Shown here in pieces: positions 38,066-46,581 of a DNA stretch of 64,000 nt (within the stretch, counting starts at the first letter, position 1; every line of letters begins with the position of its first letter). The DNA comes from JBFLYN01 sp040756655 (lineage in GTDB: Bacteria; Bacillota; Sulfobacillia; UBA8153), in NCBI GenBank assembly GCA_040756655.1, contig JBFLYN010000012.1, positions 5,110 to 69,109 of the forward strand, given 5' to 3'. The notes beneath the pieces are model-generated. The model made no database searches. It was not told the origin of the DNA and saw only the letters and a list, made by a program, of their open reading frames with translations. The position numbers and the translations under genes are program-made.

Positions 38066-38176
38066 AGTCGGCCTCCCCTCGCAAATGGGCATGCTGCCAC
38101 CGGGTAGTATAACCGGGTGGAAGGAATGTTTTCTTCTCTGTCCACAGAATTCCTGCCCAGCAGTACTTAAAAAGAA

Positions 38177-38252
<76 letters not shown>

Positions 38253-38262
38253 ACCACCAGAC

Positions 38263-38339
<77 letters not shown>

Positions 38340-38365
38340 GCATAAAATTGTCAAGGATATCAAAC

Positions 38366-38442
<77 letters not shown>

Positions 38443-38475
38443 GTATCTAAGCAGGACACCTGCTTTTAGGCTTTA

Positions 38476-38560
38476 TGGTGGAGAGGGCTGGATTCGAACC
38501 AGCGAAGGCGTCGCCAACAGATTTACAGTCTGCCCCCTTTGGCCGCTTGGGTACCTCTCC
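38476..38560 (-). tRNA. tRNA-Tyr (GTA)
   Basis: 85 nt class II tRNA with a long variable arm, acceptor GGAGAGG/CCTCTCC, anticodon loop CTGTAAA, encoded CCA. Confidence 0.96.
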
Positions 38561-38584
38561 AAAACTCGAAGCGAGTGACCCATT

Positions 38585-38659
38585 TGGAGCTGGCGATGGG
38601 ATTCGAACCCGCAACCTGCTGATTACAAATCAGCTGCTCTGCCATTGAGCTACGCCAGC
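38585..38659 (-). tRNA. tRNA-Thr (TGT)
   Basis: Acceptor GCTGGCG/CGCCAGC, anticodon loop TTTGTAA, T-loop TTCGAAT, encoded CCA. First tRNA of the cluster downstream of sigH. Confidence 0.96.
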
Positions 38660-38757
38660 GCATGGCTTGACATTTACTAATTATAACTGCGTGACGCTCC
38701 GGGGTCAATGGGTAACAGCTGTCAGTTGGCTCCATGCGGAGCAGTTGAGGGAGCGCC

Positions 38758-39435
38758 CTAGTCGACCTTGCCGAGTCTCTCGCCTTCCTTTGCGCTTTCC
38801 CGGTCGTCCAGGTAGCGCTCGAGTTTACGTTTGACTCTCTGCAAGGCATTATCTATGGACTTGACGTGCCGCTTGAGATCCCCGGCAATCTCTTGGTAGG
38901 ACTTGCCGTCCAAGTAGGACATAAGCACTTTCCACTCAAGATCGGAAAGGATCTCGCCCATCTTTTCTTCAATGTCCCCGAATTCCTCGCGGTTTATGAT
39001 CAACTCCTCAGGATCGGTAACCTTGGACCCGGATATGATATCCAAGAGCGTCCGGTCGGAATCGTCATCGTAGATGGGCTTGTTTAACGAGACGTAGGAG
39101 TTCAGCGGTATGTGCTTTTGGCGTGTGGCCGTCTTGATGGCCGTGATGATCTGCCTGGTGATGCATAGTTCTGCGAACGCACGAAATGAGGAGAGCTTGT
39201 CGCTGCGGAAATCCCGGATGGCTTTGTATAGTCCTATCATCCCCTCCTGGATGATGTCTTCGCGGTCGGCCCCAATCAGGAAGTATGAGCGGGCCTTGGC
39301 TCGGACGAAATTTCGATACTTGTTGATCAGGTACTCAAGAGCCAGAATGGATCCTTCTCGCGCGTACTCGACAATCTCTTCGTCCACCATGGCCTCGTAC
39401 TCAATGCAGACTTCCCTCTGGGGGGTGATGCTCAC
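38758..39435 (-). CDS. sigH: RNA polymerase sigma factor SigH
   Basis: 225-residue sigma-70 family factor that in spore-formers directs early stationary-phase and sporulation genes. Region 2 (EYLINKYRNFVRAKARSYF, LIGADREDIIQEGMIGLYKAIRDF) and the region 4 helix-turn-helix (SYQEIAGDLKRHVKSIDNALQRVKRKL) are close to Bacillota SigH. The start is GTG 39435, about 8 nt after GGGAGG; an ATG at 39465 lies upstream of that site. Promoter at 39493-39521. Confidence 0.95.
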   Translation of the reverse strand: MSITPQREVCIEYEAMVDEEIVEYAREGSILALEYLINKYRNFVRAKARSYFLIGADREDIIQEGMIGLYKAIRDFRSDKLSSFRAFAELCITRQIITAIKTATRQKHIPLNSYVSLNKPIYDDDSDRTLLDIISGSKVTDPEELIINREEFGDIEEKMGEILSDLEWKVLMSYLDGKSYQEIAGDLKRHVKSIDNALQRVKRKLERYLDDRESAKEGERLGKVD

Positions 39436-39492
39436 TATATCGCCCTCCCATAATGTGGTACGCATCGCAACTTGTCCCGTAGGCTATTCTTT

Positions 39493-39521
39493 ATTATAAC
39501 TGGACAAACTCCAGTGATCAA
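39493..39521 (-). promoter_or_regulatory. sigH promoter with palindromic spacer
   Basis: -35 TTGATC (39516-39521) and -10 TATAAT (39493-39498) with a 17 bp spacer. The spacer itself is a perfect inverted repeat, ACTGGA-GTTTG-TCCAGT (39499-39515), a good candidate operator for a dimeric regulator. Confidence 0.75.
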
Positions 39522-39614
39522 GTGCAGTAGACCCGTCCCCATGCAACCCCGTCCACCGGGAGGAACCAGAAACCCCAGAACGAAAATCTAGAGCAAAAAA
39601 AGGAGCGTGGCAGC

Positions 39615-40418
39615 TTGAGCAACGGCCAGGTACTGTCCGCCATGTTAAGCCGGGCCTCAGTCCGCAAGTTCAGGCAGCTTCCGGTAAGCGAGGAAGTCCT
39701 CCGTACCATCGTCCGGGCCGGGCAGCAGGCCCCATTTGCTGGCCAGATGTACTCGGTCATCGTCGCCACAGAACGATCTGTCCGGGAAAGGCTCCGGCCG
39801 CTTTTCGGATCACTGGTGGTGCAGGCCCCGGTTTTCATGCTGATCTGCGTGGACTTCCTTCGCCTGGAATCATTCATTGCTGCCAGAGGAAGGTCCAACC
39901 GGGCAGACGACATGAGCATGTTGTTCCTGGGCATCCAAGATGCCTCCTACGCTGGCATGAACATGGTCCTAGCGGCCCAGGCTCTCGGGCTGGGCTCGGT
40001 ATTCTTGGGCGCTGCTCCCTTTGTGGCTCCCCAGCTGGCTGAGATCTTCCAGCTGCCGCCACGGGTATATCCCCTGGTGGGCCTTGGCCTGGGCTATCCC
40101 GACGAAAGCCCCGCACCACGCCCGCGCATTCCCCTGGACCTCGTCTACATGTCTCAGAGCTACCGCCGGCCCTCTGCTGCCGAGATCGAAGAAGCCATGG
40201 AGGTAATGGACACTGGGTTGCTCCGGGAAGGATACTATGCTCGTCTGCACGCAATGATACCACTCGAAAGTGGACAAGAGACCCACGACTACACAAACTA
40301 CGGGTGGGGAGAACACATAGCACGGAAATACGGGCAGATGAAGCCCCGGGGCATGCGAACAATGCTGCTGGGCCAGGGCATTTCTATCAGCGCGACGCCT
40401 TCTGACGCTGGCGCCTGA
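39615..40418 (+). CDS. Nitroreductase-family flavoprotein
   Basis: 267 residues. N-terminal RASVRKFRQLPVSEEVL (FMN phosphate-binding Arg/Ser pattern), AGQQAPFAGQMYS, the GLGSVFLGA and GLGLGYPDE segments, and a C-terminal YTNYGWGEHIARKYGQM typical of the NfsA/Frp-like subgroup that uses NAD(P)H and FMN. The physiological substrate is unknown. Start TTG 39615, 9 nt after AGGAG; ATG 39642 is the alternative. Single gene on the plus strand, its end overlapping the convergent rlmB by 32 nt. Confidence 0.82.
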   Translation: MSNGQVLSAMLSRASVRKFRQLPVSEEVLRTIVRAGQQAPFAGQMYSVIVATERSVRERLRPLFGSLVVQAPVFMLICVDFLRLESFIAARGRSNRADDMSMLFLGIQDASYAGMNMVLAAQALGLGSVFLGAAPFVAPQLAEIFQLPPRVYPLVGLGLGYPDESPAPRPRIPLDLVYMSQSYRRPSAAEIEEAMEVMDTGLLREGYYARLHAMIPLESGQETHDYTNYGWGEHIARKYGQMKPRGMRTMLLGQGISISATPSDAGA

Positions 40419-41130
40419 CTTCGTACAGGACTACAGCCAGCGCGGCAGATGCGTTCATAGAGCCGACTACACCGTACATGGGGATGTTTACCAAGTAGTC
40501 GCAGTGCTCTTTGACCAACCTCCGGAGCCCGCGGTCCTCGCCGCCCAGCACGATCCCCAGAGGTCCGGTGAGCGGGGCTTCCCACATGCTTTGCCCGTGG
40601 CCGGCCTCCAGGCCCGCAATCCATAGACCTGCAGTCTTGAGTTCCTTGATGGTTTGGACCAGGTTGGTCACTCGTGCCAGTGGCACGTGGGCAGTAGCGC
40701 CCGCCGCCGCCCGGGCCACGGTGTCCGTGGGAGGAGCAGACCGGTGCCGGGGAATGACCACACCGTGCGCCCCTGCCGCATCCGCCACCCGGATGGCTGC
40801 CCCAAGGTTGCGCGGGTCCTGGACTCCATCGAGAAGTACCAGCAGGGGCTCCTGGCCCTTGGCGCCCGCGCTTTCCAGCATTTGCGCAGTGTCCGCCCAC
40901 GTGATACCCTGGCACACCCGGGCGGCCACGTTCTGGTGTCGCGGCGCCAACCGGTCCATCTCGTTACGCTGCACTTTCCGGGCAGCGATGCCGCGCTGGC
41001 GGGCTAGTTCCTGGATGTCATCGGGCAAATCCTGGACAAAGAGCAGCTCCTCAACGGGTAGCCCGGCGCGGAGTGCTTCCCGCACGGGATTTTTCCCGGT
41101 GATCACCTCAAGCGGCGTCTTTGTGTCCAC
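40387..41130 (-). CDS. rlmB: 23S rRNA (guanosine-2'-O-)-methyltransferase RlmB
   Basis: SPOUT-class SAM methyltransferase, 247 residues. The N-terminal substrate-binding domain is followed by the knot motifs LLVLLDGVQDPRNLGAAIR, GIVLGGEDRGL and IPMYGVVGSMNASAALAVVLYE. Part of the conserved cys-rlmB-sigH neighbourhood. Start GTG 41130, with AAAGG upstream at long distance, so the start is less certain. It ends inside the opposite-strand nitroreductase gene. Confidence 0.92.
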   Translation of the reverse strand: MDTKTPLEVITGKNPVREALRAGLPVEELLFVQDLPDDIQELARQRGIAARKVQRNEMDRLAPRHQNVAARVCQGITWADTAQMLESAGAKGQEPLLVLLDGVQDPRNLGAAIRVADAAGAHGVVIPRHRSAPPTDTVARAAAGATAHVPLARVTNLVQTIKELKTAGLWIAGLEAGHGQSMWEAPLTGPLGIVLGGEDRGLRRLVKEHCDYLVNIPMYGVVGSMNASAALAVVLYEVRRQRQKASR

Positions 41131-41187
41131 TGTGCACTGTGCCTTTCCCGACCGGAGTTGGACATAGTGTCAGCACCTGTAGCCAGC

Positions 41188-41988
41188 CTATACTTCCCGG
41201 CGGCGCTGTTTCCACGCTTTCTGGAACTCCTCGAGCGTAGGTGCCCGGCCGCAGCACATCTTGCCTTCCGGGCAGTAGCCTCGTTCTTCACACGAAGCCC
41301 CGGCACGACAAAAGATGTTGGGGGCGATCTTCTTGTAGGTGGCTAAAAGCTCCCGGAAGAGATCGCGTATCTCCCACTGGGCGCGCTCGCAGCAGCGCAG
41401 GTTGAACATGTGCCGGAGCTGGCGGGCATTGGTGGTAATCACAAAGCGTGTCTCGGTGGCATTGGAGAGGGCAAACCGCACATCCTCAGCCGGTATGCCC
41501 AGGTCAAGACCGGCAACCTGGAGCGAACGGATCTCTGCCTGAAGACGGTGAAACCGCTCCAGGTATTCAGGGTGCTTTTGGAAAGTAGGGGGCACAATAT
41601 AGTGGAAGTCATCTTCCTTGACGTAGCGCTGGGACTGCTGCAACTGGGATATGTCGGGAGAGGCCTCCTGGGGAGCGTTAATGTACACCCCGGGCTCTTT
41701 GAGCATTTTCATAAGACGATGCCGGTCATTCTGCTGGCTGGAGATGCGGCTGTAGCCTTCTACGGCAAATGATGTGTGCCAGTGTTCCAAGGCACCCAGA
41801 TGCCCGCTGGCAATGAGACCGCGGACAAACCGGCCGGTGGCCTCATCGTCCGGGCCGGATTCACCCTGTACCATGCCGGCCAGTTCGTCCACTCCCAGCG
41901 GAGCATAGCAGAGCCGGGTCATCAAGAGCAGGCGCTCAGTGTTGATACTGGTCCCCATGAAAGGGTAGTAAATGACGCGAATTCTCAA
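41188..41988 (-). CDS. thyX: Flavin-dependent thymidylate synthase ThyX (unusual motif)
   Basis: 266 residues. ThyX makes dTMP from dUMP with FAD and methylene-tetrahydrofolate. Family segments are clear: SGHLGALEHW, SQRYVKEDDFHYIVPP, GIPAEDVRFALSNATETRFVI, NARQLRHMFNLRCCERAQWEI, and the GYCPEGKMCCG tail. The signature RHRxxSxxxxSxRY is split: RHR (89-91) is followed by 22 residues (92-113) before S114...S119-Q-R121-Y122, where two are normal. Residues before it (SRISSQQND) also differ from the usual SRACSHQLV. Start TTG 41988 with AAGGAGG 12 nt upstream. 21 nt after ispDF. Confidence 0.88.
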   Translation of the reverse strand: MRIRVIYYPFMGTSINTERLLLMTRLCYAPLGVDELAGMVQGESGPDDEATGRFVRGLIASGHLGALEHWHTSFAVEGYSRISSQQNDRHRLMKMLKEPGVYINAPQEASPDISQLQQSQRYVKEDDFHYIVPPTFQKHPEYLERFHRLQAEIRSLQVAGLDLGIPAEDVRFALSNATETRFVITTNARQLRHMFNLRCCERAQWEIRDLFRELLATYKKIAPNIFCRAGASCEERGYCPEGKMCCGRAPTLEEFQKAWKQRRREV

Positions 41989-42009
41989 GGTCGGTCTGAG
42001 CCTCCTTCC

Positions 42010-43200
42010 CTAGTCAAGACGGCTTTCCAGCAGAGCTACGCACCAGGCACAGACTCCCTCTGCCCGTCCCACAAATCCCATGCCTTCCTGAGTAGTGGCC
42101 TTGATCCCAATCCGGCCAGCAGAAATCCGGAGGATGGGTGCCAGCACTTCCTTCATCATGGGAATGTGCGGGGCGAGCCTGGGGTTTTCGCAGACTACAG
42201 TGGCATCCACGTTTAGGATCCGGAACCCGGCTCGCAGAACCCTCTCAACCGTGGTGTTCAGAAGACTAGTGCTGGCAGCTCCCTGAAAGGCCGGGTCGGT
42301 GTTGGGAAAGTGCTGGCCGATATCTGGAAGCCCGGCCGCGCCGAGCAAGGCATCGATGATAGCATGTACCAACACATCGGCATCGGAATGGCCCGCCAGC
42401 CCAAGGTCTGCCGGTATTTCCACTCCTCCCAAGATGAAGGGCCGGTCGGCCTCCAACCGGTGGACGTCGTAGCCGATTCCCACTGCCGGAACAGGGTTGG
42501 ACAGGAGGCGCTCGGCCATGATCAGATCGTCTTCCCTGGTGAGCTTGAAGTTGTCACGGGCTCCTTCCACAACTTGCACCGGGTGACCACAGGCTTCCAC
42601 CAGCCAGGCGTCATCGGTGGCCCCGGCCGGGGCCGGGCGCTCGTAGGCTTCAAAGAGCCAGGCGGCCCAGAATCCTTGGGGCGTCTGGATGGCCCTCAAC
42701 CGGTCGCGGTCTACCGAGGACTCCACGGAGCCGGCGTACACCGTCTTGACGGTATCGTGAATCTCCACCGCCGGGACGGCGGCACCGTAGCTGGCAGCTG
42801 CCTGCAAAACCCTTTCTACCAGCCCGGTGGTGACCAGGGGCCGGGCACCGTCGTGTACCAGTATGATACCGGGTTCAAAAGCCCGGGCTGCGTCCAGTCC
42901 TGACTTCACCGAGTCCCATCGCCGTTCCCCGCCTTCTACTACGGCCTTCACCTTGCTGAGCCCGTAGGTAGGGACCAGCGCACGCCCCAGACGTATGTCC
43001 CCAGCAGGCACCACCAAAACCACAGCATCCACCTGTTCCAGGGCTTGGAAAGGGCGTATGGAATGGACCACCACCGGCACCCCGCCTATGGGCAGAAACT
43101 GCTTCTTGACACCGCCCATGCGCGAACCGGCCCCGGCCGCGACCACCAAGGCTATGGTTCGCGGCCGGGGCTTGTCCGGTACAGCGTCTTGCCAGTTCAT
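42010..43200 (-). CDS. ispDF: Bifunctional IspD-IspF enzyme of the MEP pathway
   Basis: Fusion of MEP cytidylyltransferase and MECDP synthase, 396 residues. IspD (1-235): AAGAGSRMGGVKKQFLPIGG and ILVHDGARPLVT. IspF (about 237-396): GIGYDVHRLE, GHSDADVLVHAIIDALLGAAGLPDIG (metal ligands) and KATTQEGMGFVGR. The two enzymes act two steps apart in isoprenoid synthesis. ATG 43200 overlaps the yacL stop by 4 nt (ATGA). Confidence 0.96.
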   Translation of the reverse strand: MNWQDAVPDKPRPRTIALVVAAGAGSRMGGVKKQFLPIGGVPVVVHSIRPFQALEQVDAVVLVVPAGDIRLGRALVPTYGLSKVKAVVEGGERRWDSVKSGLDAARAFEPGIILVHDGARPLVTTGLVERVLQAAASYGAAVPAVEIHDTVKTVYAGSVESSVDRDRLRAIQTPQGFWAAWLFEAYERPAPAGATDDAWLVEACGHPVQVVEGARDNFKLTREDDLIMAERLLSNPVPAVGIGYDVHRLEADRPFILGGVEIPADLGLAGHSDADVLVHAIIDALLGAAGLPDIGQHFPNTDPAFQGAASTSLLNTTVERVLRAGFRILNVDATVVCENPRLAPHIPMMKEVLAPILRISAGRIGIKATTQEGMGFVGRAEGVCAWCVALLESRLD

Positions 43201-44285
43201 CCCTGGTGGACTGCCCGCTCGTAGTATTTGGGGCGGGCAAAGATCATGCGGCCGCCCACTGTCTGGAGGTCACGGGTGACCGTCACTTCCAAGTCTTCGC
43301 CGATGTGCCGTTTGCCGCCATCGATGACTACCATGGTCCCGTCTTCCAAGTAGGCCACACCTTGCCCGGGCTCCTTCCCGTCCTTGATAATATGGACGGT
43401 CATTTCTTCGCCCGGCAGGAGCACTGGACGGACGGCCAGGGCCAGTTCGTTGACATTCAATACCGGTACACCCTGGAGTCCAGCCACCTTGTTGAGGTTG
43501 TAGTCATTGGTCACGATGCGGGCATTCAAAGTTCGGGCCAACTTGACCAGCTTGGAGTCCACATCCAGGTTGGAACCCAGGTCTCGCTCCTCGACCTGCA
43601 CGGGCACAGCCAGCTCCTGCTGGATGCGGGCCAGCACATCAAGACCACGGCGGCCCCGGTTGCGCCTGAGCACGTCCTGGGAATCCGCAATGTGTCTTAG
43701 CTCTTCCAGGACAAAGGAAGGGATGACCAGCGGTCCTTCGAGAAAACCGGCAGCGCAGATATCCGCGATGCGTCCGTCAATGATGACGCTGGTATCCAGG
43801 ATCTTGGGCTGGGACTCCGGGACTTTGACCAAGCGGCCTTTGCCGCCGCCCATGAACCCCGACAGGTCGTCCTTCTTGGTACGAGCGATGACCATTCCCA
43901 GGTAACCAAGGAGCAGGATGCTGATGGTCGGCAGAACCGAGCCAAGTAGCGGCATCTGCGAGAGCGCCGGACGGAGCAGATTAGCTATTATAAGTCCGAT
44001 AATCAAACCGGCTGCTCCCAGCACAATCTCCTGTAGCGAGGCTCCGGTCACCCGGTCTTCAATCCAGGACACTATCTTGAGAGTCCACCGGATTAGCGAT
44101 GGACCGAAAAAGAACCCGGCCAGCCCGGTCACAGCTCCGCCGAAGCCAATAAGGCCCACCATCTGCATAAGGTTCAACGTCCGGCCGGCCGCCGCGGTCA
44201 GTGGTCCCAGGCTGTAGTAAGTGGCCAGCCCCCCGGCCAGCACTCCTACGCCCGCCATGACCCGTGCGGCAATCCTTGTGTACAC
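43197..44285 (-). CDS. yacL: PIN-TRAM domain membrane protein (YacL family)
   Basis: 362 residues. Four or so N-terminal membrane helices (to about residue 130), a PIN-type nuclease domain (KILDTSVIIDGRIADI, with Asp ligands; LEELRHIADSQD; RIVTNDYNLNKVA), and a C-terminal TRAM domain (EMTVHIIKDGKEPGQGVAYL). Family function is not established; RNA cleavage is an inference. Start GTG 44285, 7 nt after GGGGAGG (TTG 44288 is closer than is usual). First gene of the yacL-ispDF-thyX-rlmB operon. Confidence 0.88.
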   Translation of the reverse strand: MYTRIAARVMAGVGVLAGGLATYYSLGPLTAAAGRTLNLMQMVGLIGFGGAVTGLAGFFFGPSLIRWTLKIVSWIEDRVTGASLQEIVLGAAGLIIGLIIANLLRPALSQMPLLGSVLPTISILLLGYLGMVIARTKKDDLSGFMGGGKGRLVKVPESQPKILDTSVIIDGRIADICAAGFLEGPLVIPSFVLEELRHIADSQDVLRRNRGRRGLDVLARIQQELAVPVQVEERDLGSNLDVDSKLVKLARTLNARIVTNDYNLNKVAGLQGVPVLNVNELALAVRPVLLPGEEMTVHIIKDGKEPGQGVAYLEDGTMVVIDGGKRHIGEDLEVTVTRDLQTVGGRMIFARPKYYERAVHQG

Positions 44286-44324
44286 CAAACCACCTCCCCT
44301 GTACTGGCACTCATGTCTCCATCA

Positions 44325-44353
44325 ATTATATGTTATCGGGACAGGCCTTTCAA
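44325..44353 (-). promoter_or_regulatory. Promoter of the yacL-ispDF-thyX-rlmB operon
   Basis: -35 TTGAAA (44348-44353), 17 bp spacer, -10 TATAAT (44325-44330). The insertion sequence begins about 20 nt upstream of the -35, so the promoter core is intact but any upstream element was displaced. Confidence 0.72.
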
Positions 44354-44363
44354 GGCGAGCGAG

Positions 44364-44373
44364 GGTCTGAGGC
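44364..44373. repeat. Target-site duplication, left copy
   Basis: GGTCTGAGGC immediately left of the IS terminus, matching exactly the 10 nt at 46374-46383. Confidence 0.85.
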
Positions 44374-46373
44374 CAGGGTTCCGTCAAAGTCTAATGGGAT
44401 ACCGAGCTAACCAGGGCAAAGAATTTCGGGGTGGCTTTTCGCGCAGACATAGTTTATCATGGGTATATGAGTACCTCCGCCCTAAATTCATTGGTAGTGC
44501 GCCCAATCCGGCCCGACGAGGAACCCACCTGGAATACGCTCATGGCGACCCATCACTACCTCGGATTTGAGCGTCTCGTCGGTGAGTCGCTCAAGTACGT
44601 TGCCCTGCTAGAAGGCGAATGGGTTGCGCTCATCGCCTGGGGGACCGCAGCGTTTAAGTGCGCAGCCCGGGACCAATGGATTGGCTGGTCCCGCGAACAG
44701 CAGTGGCAACGGCTTAAATTCCTGGCTAATAACCAGCGTTGCCTGATCCTGCCTCACGTGCACCAGCCCAATCTTGCCTCCAAGTGCCTCGCTTTGAACC
44801 TCCGGCGCCTGAGTGCCGATGGGCAGGCCAGTTTCGGACATCCGGTCCTGTTGGCGGAGACCTTTGTGGATCCGAGTCGCTTCCAAGGCACCTGGCTCCC
44901 CCTCGGCCAGACACGCGGCTTTGGTCTTAGTAGTAGCCGCTACTATCATCATGGCCAACCCAAAACCGTCTGGGTGCGTCCGTTGCACCGCCGGGCACGG
45001 GCCCTGCTAACGGCGCTGTTCACCGCTCCCATCCTGCAAGGAAAGGGGGGCATCCGCTTGGATCTCAATACCGTCAAGATTGAGAAAGCAGGCGGCCTCC
45101 TCGACTACCTCCGAAAGCTACCGGACCCACGCCGGCGCCGGGGCATACGCCACAGTCAGGTTGCGATTCTCGCGGTAGCGATCTGTGCGGTCCTCTGCGG
45201 TCATCGCAGCTACGTCGCCATCGGCGAATGGGCAGCCGATCAGCCCCAGGGCGTTCTCCAACGCGCCGTCATCACCTTACGGGTCGCTACATTCCACCCA
45301 GTGAGCCCACCATTCGCCGTACCCTCCAAGCGCTTGATCCCAACCTGGTTGACCGGGTGATCGGGGGTTGGCTCCACCGGCAGACGGGCGGCGAGGCCAT
45401 CGCGGTCGACGGCAAGACCTTGCGGGGCTCAGCCTCGCAGCAGCGCAAGGCGGTTCATCTGTTATCGGCTCTGGTCCACAAGGAAGGCGTGGTCGCTGCC
45501 CAATGTGCGGTCGACACCAAGAGCAACGAGATCACAGCCTTTCGGCCTTTGCTGGATCCCTTAGACCTTACCGACACCGTCGTAACCGCCGACGCGATGC
45601 ATGCTCAGGTCGACCATGCTCGTTATTTGGTCGAAGAGAAGCAGGCTGACTATCTATTTACCGTCAAAGGCAACCAACCCACCCTGCTGGCAGACCTCAC
45701 CGCGCTCGAGGAGAGCGATTTTTTCCCCTCCGTATGTCGAGCGCGAACGAGGACACGGTCGCGTTGAGACCCGCATCATTCGCACCAGCACCGCACTCAA
45801 CGGCTACCTCAACTTCCCCCATGCGGCCCAGGTATTCCGTATTGAGCGGCGTCGTGCCGATCTAGGCGGCAAACTCCTGTCCTAAGAAATGGTCTACGGC
45901 GTGACCAGTCTGCCACCCTGCCAAGCCGATCGTAGACGCCTGCTCTCCCTTGCGCGCAGACACTGGGAGATTAAGAATCGGCTCCATTGGGTGCGGGATG
46001 TCACCTTCGATGAGGATCGATCTCAGATCCGCATCCAGGGAGGGCCTCGGGTCTTTGCCACGCTACGCAATCTCCCGATCAGCCTATTACGACTGGTCGG
46101 GTGGGACAACATTGCCGCCGGATTACGGAAGTTCTACAGGTGTGGTGCCATCCATGCCCAGGAGTTAATCGGCTGCTAAACCGCAGCCCCTTAACTCCTG
46201 TGCTTCCTGCTAACCCGCCCACTCGTAGGACCTCTCTGCCATTTTCCCGGTTCTGTGACCCCTCGCGACCTCAACGACCTCAAGCAAACCCTTCACTGAG
46301 CCTTGGCGCGTTTGATCTACCGTAATCTAACGCTCATCACCACGCCGTGAAAACCTACTTTGACGGGGACCTG
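44374..46373 (+). mobile_element. ISAs1-type insertion sequence (2.0 kb)
   Basis: Bounded by terminal inverted repeats CAGGGTTCCGTCAAAGT (44374-44390) and, inverted, CAGGTCCCCGTCAAAGT (46357-46373), 14 of 17 identical, and by a perfect 10 bp direct repeat. The single internal gene is an ISAs1-family transposase with an N-terminal DUF4338/DruA-like domain, broken by two frameshifts and a stop. The perfect duplication suggests a fairly recent insertion, but the copy is not able to move by itself as written. Confidence 0.88.
44467..46179 (+). pseudogene. DruA-domain ISAs1 transposase, disrupted
   Basis: Reading from ATG 44467: residues 1 to about 190 resemble DUF4338 (the DruA domain of Druantia systems: THHYLGFERLVGESLKYVAL, GQTRGFGLSSSRYYHHGQPK). 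Then comes the ISAs1 N-terminal region (LPDPRRRRGIRHSQVAILAV). The frame shifts near 45265 into GRYIPPSEPTIRRTLQAL, AVDGKTLRGSA (first catalytic Asp) and VTADAMHAQ (second). A second shift occurs at the T6C4 run near 45728 (PPYVERERGHGRVETR), and an in-frame TAA at 45883 precedes the final part with the Glu helix (RRHWEIKNRLHWVRDVTFDED). If repaired the protein would be about 570 residues. Confidence 0.85.
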
Positions 46374-46383
46374 GGTCTGAGGC
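46374..46383. repeat. Target-site duplication, right copy
   Basis: GGTCTGAGGC directly after the right IS terminus; exact copy of 44364-44373. Confidence 0.85.
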
Positions 46384-46581
46384 ATTTGCGTTGTCCCTGT
46401 TTCTGACCTCAGGATCTTGGTCAAGGACTACGCAAAACCACGCTCCAGAGTCCCATCGGTACCCCTGGCGATGGTCTTGAACCACGTTTTACCCTCCGCC
46501 AGCGCATCGAATGCGTTCCTAGGGCGAACGAGAGCAACCGGCAACCATCTCTCCTTATGCGTCAGGTTTTTCGGTTTTAGC
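46384..46581. other. Non-coding remnant between the two elements
   Basis: About 200 nt with no acceptable gene, RNA or promoter. It begins with the original sequence right of the IS target and runs into the 3' flank of the second transposase remnant. It contains CGTCAGGTTTTTCGG, loosely like the inverted AAGGTTTTTGAGG near 47665 at the other side, possibly the ends of the older element, but the match is too weak to claim terminal repeats. Confidence 0.4.

Noticed and set aside
41650..41715. Intein or intron inside thyX
   Set aside because: The extra segment is only about 20 residues, without splice-junction residues or an endonuclease; it can only be a loop insertion.
44467..45100. A functional Druantia anti-phage system
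   Set aside because: Only a DruA-like domain is present, fused to a transposase and bounded by IS ends; no druB-druE genes are nearby.
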